From: an uncultured Oscillospiraceae bacterium
GTDB taxonomy: Bacteria > Bacillota > Clostridia > Oscillospirales > Oscillospiraceae
Assembly: GCA_934569225.1 (NCBI GenBank)
Contig: CAKTKC010000014.1
Location: 1 to 64,000 of the forward strand
Direction: 5' to 3'
Length of the DNA stretch: 64,000 nucleotides
The translations under genes were made by a program, and so were the position numbers. Under the pieces are notes generated by a model, which searched no databases, was not told where the DNA came from, and was given only the letters and a program-made list of their open reading frames with translations. Each line of letters begins with the position of its first letter. The stretch's first letter is position 1. This document shows, piece by piece, positions 55,977 through 62,512 of this stretch.

Positions 55977-56004
55977 CAAACCGCCGTCAAAACGGTTTTG
56001 GCTT
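55977..56004 (-). other. Intercistronic inverted repeat between gdpP and rplI
   Basis: On the minus strand, GCCAAAACCG and CGGTTTGGC can pair, but no T tract follows. It may be a weak attenuator or RNA-processing hairpin rather than a true terminator. Confidence 0.45.
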
Positions 56005-56012
56005 ATTATAGA

Positions 56013-57989
56013 TTATTCCTCGTAGAACTTGTCAATAGACGCCACCAGCTCGTCCAGGGCATCCTTGACGGTGATGTCCTTCATCTGCGCACCGGCTGTA
56101 GCGGTGTTGCCGCCGCCGCCCAGGGGCTCCAGAATCATCTGGACGTTGGCGCTGCCGATGCTTCGGGCGGAAATGATCACCTGATCCCCGTCCGGATAGA
56201 GGACGAAGGATGCGGTAATGCCGGAAATATTCAGCAGCTCGTCCGCCGCCTGCGCCGCCAGCACCCGGGTCGTGGGGGTGTTCAGCGCCGCAATGGCGAT
56301 CTCCTGCCGGTACAGGCGGGAGGACTTGATGATCTGATACTTCGCCATGGTGTCCTGGAAGTCGTTCTGCATCAGCTTCTTGACCTCCGTGGTATCCGCG
56401 CCCAGACGGCGCAGGACAGCCGCAGCCTCAAAGGTACGCTCGCCGGTACGGACGTTGAAGAACTTGGTATCCAGGCAGATGCCCGCCATCAGGCTTTCCG
56501 CTTCAATGGGCAGAACGTCCTTCTTTTCCACGGCGTACATGAGCACCTCCGTCACCAGCTCTGCCGCCGAGGACGCATACGGCTCGTGCAGGTTGACCAC
56601 CACGGGGTTGATATAATCCGCTGCCCGGCGGTGATGGTCTACCACGCAGACCTTGGAAATGGCTTCAAGCAGCGGTCTGCACTCCACCTGATCCGGCCGG
56701 TTGGTGTCCACCACCACGAGAATGCTCCGGTTGTCCGCCATCAGCAGGGCGTCCTGGCCGGACACGAACACGTCCCGGTATTCGGGGACTGCCTGGATTT
56801 CCTCGATCAGCTTTCCGGCAGCGTTGTTTTCCAGATCGATGACGATATTGGCCTTCTTGCCCCGCTTGCGGCACAGGCAGCTGATGCCCATGGCCGCGCC
56901 CACGGCGTCCAGGTCAGCATTTTTGTGTCCCATGATGAACACCCGGCCGCTCTGGCCGATCAGCTCCATCAGGGAATTGGCCGTCACACGGGAACGCACC
57001 TTGCTGCGGTAATCCGCTTCCCGGTTCCGTCCGCCGTAGAAATTGAAATTGACCCGGTCTTTGATGACCGCCTGGTCGCCGCCCCGGCTCAGCGCCATCT
57101 CGATGCCCAGCGCGGCAAAGTCATAGCTTTCCTCGAAGCTCTCGCCGTCCACGCCCAGACCGATGGAAATGGAGGCGGGCAGGCCGGAGGAATTGACGAT
57201 CTCGTGAATGTCTTCCAGCAGAGAGAACTTATTTTCCTTCGCCCGTTCCAGATCCCGCTTCTCGAAGATGAACAGGAAGCGGTTGCGCTCCAACCGGCGA
57301 AGCAGGCCGCTGTAGCCCTCCGTCCACCGGGTGATGGTTTCGTTGAGCTTGGCGTTCAGGGTGGAAATGGCGCTTTCCGTCAGGTTTTTGGTCAATTCTT
57401 CATAGTTGTCGATGAGAATGATGGCCACCACAGGCCGGGAGCGGATATACTCGTCCCGCACCTGATACAGCTCCGTCAGGTCAGAAAAATACAGCACGCC
57501 CAGCATGGTGCCCCGGTTGTCCTCCGCCCGGATGGTGGTGCCGTATACCCGGTAACGGCGGTTGCCCAGGATCGCGTCGTGGGGGCTTTCCGTTTTTCCG
57601 GCGGTGAGCCAGTCCAGGGTGAAGTCCGGCAGCACCTCCTCCAGCCGAAGCTGGGTCATGGTGTCGGCGTACCCCGTCAACTCGCTGAAACGGTGGTTGC
57701 CCCAGACGATGTCCCCATCCCCCAGGCGGACCATCACCGCAGGCAGGGGCGCTTCCCCGCCGCTGGAGGCCTCCAGGGTATTGGAGGCGGACTGGATATA
57801 CTGCTGAATTTTCCGCTCCCGGCGTGTCCTGTCCAGAACGTACAGTAGGAACGTGACCACCGTCACCGCCATTTCCCCGGCGGCCAGCCAGTAATGCCCC
57901 ACCAGCAGCGCCGCGGCGCAGAAAGCAGCCATCACGAAAAAGTATGCACCCATCCCGGGTCTGAGCAGTCTTCCCAGCTTTCGATTCAC
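56013..57989 (-). CDS. gdpP: GdpP-type cyclic-di-AMP phosphodiesterase
   Basis: About 658 residues that degrade c-di-AMP, controlling wall and osmotic homeostasis. Two N-terminal membrane helices (about 10-45), a PAS-like domain, a degenerate GGDEF domain (ALSRGGDQAVIKD replaces GGDEF), then DHH (FIMGHKNADLDAVGAAMG; VVDHHRRA) and DHHA1 (GGGGNTATAG). I prefer the GTG start at 57989 (MNRKLGRLLRPG), which matches family N-termini; TTG codons at 57995 and 58016 are alternatives. Own promoter; first gene before rplI-dnaB. Confidence 0.94.
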   Translation of the reverse strand: MNRKLGRLLRPGMGAYFFVMAAFCAAALLVGHYWLAAGEMAVTVVTFLLYVLDRTRRERKIQQYIQSASNTLEASSGGEAPLPAVMVRLGDGDIVWGNHRFSELTGYADTMTQLRLEEVLPDFTLDWLTAGKTESPHDAILGNRRYRVYGTTIRAEDNRGTMLGVLYFSDLTELYQVRDEYIRSRPVVAIILIDNYEELTKNLTESAISTLNAKLNETITRWTEGYSGLLRRLERNRFLFIFEKRDLERAKENKFSLLEDIHEIVNSSGLPASISIGLGVDGESFEESYDFAALGIEMALSRGGDQAVIKDRVNFNFYGGRNREADYRSKVRSRVTANSLMELIGQSGRVFIMGHKNADLDAVGAAMGISCLCRKRGKKANIVIDLENNAAGKLIEEIQAVPEYRDVFVSGQDALLMADNRSILVVVDTNRPDQVECRPLLEAISKVCVVDHHRRAADYINPVVVNLHEPYASSAAELVTEVLMYAVEKKDVLPIEAESLMAGICLDTKFFNVRTGERTFEAAAVLRRLGADTTEVKKLMQNDFQDTMAKYQIIKSSRLYRQEIAIAALNTPTTRVLAAQAADELLNISGITASFVLYPDGDQVIISARSIGSANVQMILEPLGGGGNTATAGAQMKDITVKDALDELVASIDKFYEE

Positions 57990-58046
57990 TGCCAAACGTC
58001 CTCCTTCCGGCTGCAATCAGCCACACTAATCCATACTATACCCGAT

Positions 58047-58075
58047 ATTATAGCAAATCCAGCCAAAAGGTGCAA
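58047..58075 (-). promoter_or_regulatory. Promoter of the gdpP-rplI-dnaB operon
   Basis: On the minus strand, -35 TTGCAC (58070-58075), 17 bases, -10 TATAAT (58047-58052). Confidence 0.78.
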
Positions 58076-58138
58076 CTCTTTTTCCGTCAAATCCGTAAAA
58101 AAGACCGCAAAAAAATTGTATACTTTTTCCCGGAATTG

Positions 58139-58147
58139 TGTTATACT
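58139..58147 (+). promoter_or_regulatory. Extended -10 promoter of the RNase J gene
   Basis: TGTTATACT is a TGn-extended -10 element. No good -35 lies at 16-18 bases; a TTGTAT is 20 bases away. Confidence 0.5.
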
Positions 58148-58153
58148 ATATGT

Positions 58154-58348
58154 GCCAGCGCCGGGGACGGGCTTTACCCGGGCATTTGGGAGACGCGAAC
58201 GCGCTTCCCACAAAGACAAGAGAAAAAACATTGCAGGCGTTTTCTTGGGAGAAGGCGATTCGGGGCCGGATTCTGAGGGAAGCGGCTGCCTGCTTGTTGT
58301 GCCTTTACGGCATTTTCATGTACATTCTGAAAGGAGTTATTGATTCAT
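58154..58348 (+). other. Long structured 5' leader of the RNase J gene
   Basis: About 195 transcribed bases before the start. TGGGAG and TTCCCA near 58188-58211 enclose a GCG/CGC stem, and further GC-rich stretches follow. I could not match it to a known riboswitch. No gene was found in the 359-base gap 57990-58348. Confidence 0.45.
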
Positions 58349-60004
58349 TTGGCAGAAAAACTGAAAATTATCCCTCTGGGCGGCCTTGACGAGATCGGCA
58401 AGAACTGTACCGTCCTGGAGTACGGAAAAGACATGATCGTGATCGACTGCGGCGTGGGCTTCCCCGAGGAAGACATGTACGGTGTCGATCTGGTCATCCC
58501 CGATTTTACCTATCTTGTGGCCAACCAGAAAAAGCTGCGGGGCATGTTCATCACCCACGGCCACGAAGACCACATCGGTTCCATCCCCTACGCTATGCGG
58601 GACATCAACTGTCCCATCCACGGCACCGCCATGACCTGCGGTCTTATTAAGCTGAAGCTGGAGGAGCATCGGCTGGCGGACAAGGTCAAGCTCGTCACCC
58701 ACAAGCCCGGCGACGTGGTAAAGGCCGGATGCTTCACCGTGGAATTCATTCACGTGAACCACTCCATCCCCGACGCGGTGGCCTTCGCCATCCGCACCCC
58801 CGTGGGTACGGTGGTATTCACCGGCGACTTCAAGATCGACCCCACCTCCCACGACGGCATGATGGATCTGGCGCGGCTGGGCGAGCTGGGAAATCAGGGC
58901 GTGCTGGCAATGCTGGCGGACTCCACCAACGTGGAACGGCAGGGCTACACCCCCAGCGAAAACGTGGTCGCCGACAGCCTTGACCGGCAGTTCCGCAACT
59001 GCGATCAGCGGATCATCGTCACCACCTTCGCCTCCAACATGCACCGCATTCAATCCATCCTCTCCACCGCCCAGCGCTACGGCCGTAAGGTGGCCGTCTC
59101 CGGCCGGAGCATGGAGAACATGCTGAAGGTCGCACAGGAGCTGGGCTATCTGAAGGTGAAGCCGGGAACCATTGTTGACCTGGCTTCCATCAAGAGCCTT
59201 CCCAAGAATAAGATCGTCATCGTCTCCACCGGCTCCCAGGGTGAAAATATGTCCGCCCTGTACCGGATGGCGTTCAGCACCCACAAGCAGGTGGACATCA
59301 CCGCCGGCGACCGGATCATCATTTCCGCCTCCGCCATTCCCGGCAACGAAAAGTCCATCAGCAACATCATCAACGAGCTGTACCGCAAGGGTGCGGACGT
59401 GGTGTATGAAAAGAGCGAGGGACTTCACGTCTCCGGCCACGCCTGCCAGGAGGAGCTGAAAATCGTCCACGGACTGGTAAAGCCCAAGTTCTTCATCCCC
59501 GCCCACGGCGAGCAGCGGCATTTGCAGCTCCACGCCAAGCTGGCGCAGTCCATGGGCATGAACCCCCGGAATATTCACATCGGCGAGATCGGCACCGTCT
59601 TCGAGTTCACCGGCAAGACCTGCAAGGCCAACGGCACCGTCCCCGCCGGGCGTGTGTTCGTGGACGGAAGCGGCGTAGGCGATGTGGGCAGCGTGGTGCT
59701 GCGTGACCGCAAGCACCTTGCCGAGGACGGTATGATCGTGGTGTGCGTGAACCTGAGCAGCGAGGACGGCAGCATCATCACCGGCCCGGACATCATCACC
59801 CGTGGCTTCATCTACGTCAAGGAGTCCGAAGACCTGATGGACGAGTTGAAGGAGGTCGCCATGGAGGCCATTGACCGTTGCCAGCGCAAGCGGGTGCGGG
59901 ACTGGTCGGCCATCAAGTCCGCCATCAAGAACGACCTGAGCGGCTACCTCTATAAGACCACCAAGCGCAATCCCATGATCCTGCCCGTGATCATGGAAAT
60001 CTGA
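58349..60004 (+). CDS. rnj: Ribonuclease J
   Basis: 551-residue metallo-beta-lactamase/beta-CASP nuclease with 5'-exo and endonuclease activity in mRNA decay and rRNA maturation. Metal motif GHEDHIGSIPY, later FTGDFKIDPT, the beta-CASP loop SGRSMENMLKVA, STGSQGENMSAL and HVSGHACQEELK, and the C-terminal domain. The likely start is TTG at 58349 (MAEKLKIIPLGG), with TTG 58340 as alternative; AAGGAG at 58331 is 12 bases from the first and 3 from the second. Only one RNase J gene is seen here, so J1 or J2 cannot be assigned. Confidence 0.95.
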   Translation: MAEKLKIIPLGGLDEIGKNCTVLEYGKDMIVIDCGVGFPEEDMYGVDLVIPDFTYLVANQKKLRGMFITHGHEDHIGSIPYAMRDINCPIHGTAMTCGLIKLKLEEHRLADKVKLVTHKPGDVVKAGCFTVEFIHVNHSIPDAVAFAIRTPVGTVVFTGDFKIDPTSHDGMMDLARLGELGNQGVLAMLADSTNVERQGYTPSENVVADSLDRQFRNCDQRIIVTTFASNMHRIQSILSTAQRYGRKVAVSGRSMENMLKVAQELGYLKVKPGTIVDLASIKSLPKNKIVIVSTGSQGENMSALYRMAFSTHKQVDITAGDRIIISASAIPGNEKSISNIINELYRKGADVVYEKSEGLHVSGHACQEELKIVHGLVKPKFFIPAHGEQRHLQLHAKLAQSMGMNPRNIHIGEIGTVFEFTGKTCKANGTVPAGRVFVDGSGVGDVGSVVLRDRKHLAEDGMIVVCVNLSSEDGSIITGPDIITRGFIYVKESEDLMDELKEVAMEAIDRCQRKRVRDWSAIKSAIKNDLSGYLYKTTKRNPMILPVIMEI

Positions 60005-60012
60005 TAAAAGAA

Positions 60013-60079
60013 GCAAATGCAGAATGAAGTGCTTCCGGGGCGATTTTATCACCCCATGACGGCTTCATTCTGCGTTTGC
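60013..60079 (+). repeat. Long stem-loop between rnj and dus
   Basis: GCAAATGCAGAATGAAG (60013-60029) and CTTCATTCTGCGTTTGC (60063-60079) form a 17-base-pair stem with one G-U pair, enclosing a smaller GGGG / CCCC hairpin. There is no T tract. It may be a processing or stability element of the rnj-dus transcript, or a double-stranded RNase III-type substrate. Confidence 0.7.
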
Positions 60080-60099
60080 ATACATTCAGGAGAACGCCT

Positions 60100-61044
60100 A
60101 TGCGCTACTATTTTGCCCCCATGGAGGGGCTGACGGACAGCGTTTACCGCCGTCTTCACCACAAGTATTTCCCCGGCGTTGACCGGTATTATATGCCCTT
60201 CTTCTCCCCCACCGTCCACCGCCAGCTTACCCAGCGGGAAAGCCGGGAACTGCCGGAGGCGGACAGCGTGGGCTTTGCCGCCGTCCCCCAGGTGCTGACC
60301 AAGGTGCCGGAGGATTTTCTCTGGGCGGCGGAGGTCATCCGCGACCGGGGCTATGACGAGGTCAACCTCAACTTAGGCTGTCCCTCCGGAACGGTCACCG
60401 CCAAAGGCAAGGGTGCGGGGATGCTGACGGACCCGGAAGCCCTCGACCGGTTTCTGGACGCCGTGTTTACCAAGTGTCCTATTGCCGTTTCCGTAAAGAC
60501 CCGGCTGGGGATGCAGTCACCGGAGGAATTTCCGGTGCTGCTGGACATTTTCAACCGCTATCCCATCCGGGAGCTGACCGTCCACCCAAGGGTGCGGCAG
60601 GAATTCTACAGCAGCCCCATTCATTCTGACTGGTTCGACTACGCCGTGGAAAACAGCCGAAATCCACTCTGCTACAACGGAAATCTGTGTACCCCCGCCC
60701 AAATCCGGGATTTTGAGAAGAAATACCCTCAAATTGGTTCCGTGATGATTGGCCGGGGACTGATCGGCGACCCCGGAATGCTCACCCCCGGCGGCACCAC
60801 TGCGGCGGCGCTGGAAAGCTTTGTCGGGGAGCTGCTGGAAGTCTACACCCGGGAATTCGGCGGCGCCCGGAACGCCATGTTTCGCCTGAAGGAGAACTGG
60901 TTTTACCTCCTGCGCCGTTTCGAGGGCAGTGAAAAGCTGGGCAAACAGCTGCGGAAAACCACGGATGTGAATGTCTACAAATCCATCACAGCGGAAATAT
61001 TCCGCACGCTTCCCCTGGCAAAAGAGCTTCGGGCGGACTGGTAA
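60100..61044 (+). CDS. dus: tRNA-dihydrouridine synthase family protein
   Basis: 314-residue FMN-dependent TIM-barrel enzyme that reduces uridines in the tRNA D-loop. APMEGLTDSVYRRLHHKYF, EVNLNLGCPSGTVTAKGKGAGM (with the catalytic Cys), VSVKTRLGM, CYNGNLCTP and MIGRGLIGDPGML match the family. The substrate position is not assigned. ATG 60100 has CAGGAG upstream. Confidence 0.93.
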   Translation: MRYYFAPMEGLTDSVYRRLHHKYFPGVDRYYMPFFSPTVHRQLTQRESRELPEADSVGFAAVPQVLTKVPEDFLWAAEVIRDRGYDEVNLNLGCPSGTVTAKGKGAGMLTDPEALDRFLDAVFTKCPIAVSVKTRLGMQSPEEFPVLLDIFNRYPIRELTVHPRVRQEFYSSPIHSDWFDYAVENSRNPLCYNGNLCTPAQIRDFEKKYPQIGSVMIGRGLIGDPGMLTPGGTTAAALESFVGELLEVYTREFGGARNAMFRLKENWFYLLRRFEGSEKLGKQLRKTTDVNVYKSITAEIFRTLPLAKELRADW

Positions 61045-61060
61045 CGCGAATATATGGCAA

Positions 61061-61096
61061 AAGCGGCTGCACTCTTTTGAGCGCAGCCGCTTCTTT
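61061..61096. terminator. Bidirectional terminator between dus and the anti-sigma gene
   Basis: AAGCGGCTGC and GCAGCCGCTT form the stem around a loop with its own GCAC..GAGC complementarity, followed by CTTTC on the plus side. Convergent genes flank it. Confidence 0.8.
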
Positions 61097-61833
61097 CAGT
61101 GCTGAATCATTTCTTCCGCCATCGCGAACAAATCCTCCGGATTCATCCCGTTCCGGTCATAGAAAAAGTAGTAAATGTCATTTTCCGTCCAGCACAGGAA
61201 CGCTACGTCCCTTTCCTGCACCGTATCGGAGCCGTAGGTAACATAGTTGTTGGGCTGCTTTGCCCATTCTTCCTCGGCTTCGGAGAGCTTGTAGTCATCC
61301 GGCACGATCTTATAGTGATCCAGATAGTAGTTCAGCCCGATTTCTCCAACCGTTTTCTGGGTGGTGGGGATGCTTTTGGTCTTCGGGAGTTCTTCCAGCT
61401 TCGGGCTTGCGCTGAGAACCAGAATTTGCCCCAGTTCATTTTCATAGTAAACGCCCAGCTTCTGGAAGGACAGAACCAGATCTCCGTTTTCGTCCTTCGC
61501 CTTCGTTTCGCTGATCTCCACGCTCTGAAAGTGGAATCCATTTTGAAACGCTTCCGGAATATCCAGCCGGATTCCCGTTTCGGCGATTGCCCGATTCATG
61601 TCGGAATAGTTCTCGTAATATTTACATTCGCCGGATTCCAGCGAGCGGATGGGCAGCAGCTCCGCGGCATAAGCCGTGATGGAAAGCAGGCCGATCAGCG
61701 CCGCCACAATGAGAATCCGAAGGGTTCGTTTTTTGGTTTTCATCGTCTTGATCTCCTTATCCGGAGTGTCGGCTTCCAAGAGATACGCGTCGTCCACATA
61801 GTTCAGCGCCCTGTTCAGATCCGTTGCTTTCAT
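61096..61833 (-). CDS. Putative anti-sigma factor, single-pass membrane protein
   Basis: 245 residues: a short cytosolic part (1-35), one membrane helix near 38-60 (LRILIVAALIGLLSITAYAAEL) and an extracytoplasmic domain of about 180 residues ending with PEDLFAMAEEMIQH, a pattern like DUF4367 proteins. The gene overlaps the ECF sigma gene by 4 bases (ATGA) and is cotranscribed with it, the usual sigma/anti-sigma arrangement. ATG 61833 has AAGGAAGGAG at good spacing; the ATG at 61839 is too close. The sensed signal is unknown. Confidence 0.8.
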   Translation of the reverse strand: MKATDLNRALNYVDDAYLLEADTPDKEIKTMKTKKRTLRILIVAALIGLLSITAYAAELLPIRSLESGECKYYENYSDMNRAIAETGIRLDIPEAFQNGFHFQSVEISETKAKDENGDLVLSFQKLGVYYENELGQILVLSASPKLEELPKTKSIPTTQKTVGEIGLNYYLDHYKIVPDDYKLSEAEEEWAKQPNNYVTYGSDTVQERDVAFLCWTENDIYYFFYDRNGMNPEDLFAMAEEMIQH

Positions 61834-62399
61834 ATGCATACTCCTTCCTTCTGAAGCATGTATTTCAATTCTTTTCGCATTTTCTCCAGCCGGTATTTCA
61901 CCTGACGGGGAGAGCCGCCGTATTTTTTCGCCAGCTGAGGCGCCGTCATGGCGTAATAATACCGGGCAAGAAACAGCCTGCGGTCATCCGGATGTAATGT
62001 ACCGAGAAAACGATTCACCAGCTGTCCCAGTTCCTTTGCCTCCAGCACCTCCTCCATATTCCTGCGGGTATCCGGAATGCAGTCTTCCAGCTCCTGTAAT
62101 AGGATATCGGCGTTTCCGCCCCGCTTTTCGGCGGTCAGATACTCTATTCTCTTGAAGCTCAGATTCCGGACGATTCGGGACAGGTAGTATTTGAGCACCG
62201 GCGGGCGGTTCGGGGGAATCGAATTCCAGGCGGCCAAGTATACATCGTTGAGGACTTCTTCCACATCCTCAGAGCTGGGAAGAACATTACCGGCAATGGT
62301 TTTCAGGTATCTTCCGTATTTTTGCGATGTTTCCGAAATCGCTTCCTCAGACCGGGCAAAGAACAGCGCAACGATCTGTGTATCTTCCAAGTGATCCAC
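61830..62399 (-). CDS. ECF-type RNA polymerase sigma factor
   Basis: 189-residue sigma with region 2 (LPSSEDVEEVLNDVYLAAWNSIPPNRPPVLKYYLSRIVRNL) and region 4 helix-turn-helix (DDRRLFLARYYYAMTAPQLAKKYGGSPRQVKYRLEKMRKEL). No region 3. It starts at TTG or the nearest ATG around 62399 behind AAAGGAG. A palindrome lies at the predicted transcription start. Probably released from the membrane anti-sigma encoded downstream. Confidence 0.88.
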   Translation of the reverse strand: MDHLEDTQIVALFFARSEEAISETSQKYGRYLKTIAGNVLPSSEDVEEVLNDVYLAAWNSIPPNRPPVLKYYLSRIVRNLSFKRIEYLTAEKRGGNADILLQELEDCIPDTRRNMEEVLEAKELGQLVNRFLGTLHPDDRRLFLARYYYAMTAPQLAKKYGGSPRQVKYRLEKMRKELKYMLQKEGVCI

Positions 62400-62407
62400 T
62401 CCTTTGT

Positions 62408-62424
62408 CTGTAAGGGCCTTACAG
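62408..62424. promoter_or_regulatory. Perfect palindrome at the ECF operon transcription start
   Basis: CTGTAAGGGCCTTACAG: two 8-base arms around a single G. It lies just downstream of the -10, over the expected start site, a typical repressor position. An RNA hairpin in the 5' leader is the alternative. Confidence 0.6.
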
Positions 62425-62428
62425 TTAA

Positions 62429-62457
62429 ATAATACGGAAAGAAATGCCGGTGGACAA
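62429..62457 (-). promoter_or_regulatory. Promoter of the ECF sigma operon
   Basis: On the minus strand, -35 TTGTCC (62452-62457), 17 bases, -10 TATTAT (62429-62434). Housekeeping-type spacing, not an ECF-type AAC/CGT promoter. Confidence 0.65.
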
Positions 62458-62467
62458 AATTTAACAC

Positions 62468-62496
62468 GGAAAACGGCGTGGCCAAGGCCACGCCGT
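62468..62496 (-). terminator. Rho-independent terminator after the PpiC-type gene
   Basis: On the minus strand, ACGGCGTGGCC, two-base loop TT, GGCCACGCCGT and TTTTCC. Lies immediately upstream of the ECF promoter. Confidence 0.88.
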
Positions 62497-62512
62497 CCCT
62501 ATTTTCCTTTTA

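Noticed and set aside
58154..58348. c-di-AMP (ydaO-type) riboswitch in the RNase J leader, suggested by the divergent gdpP
   Set aside because: I could not find the conserved ydaO core elements; only generic pairing is visible.
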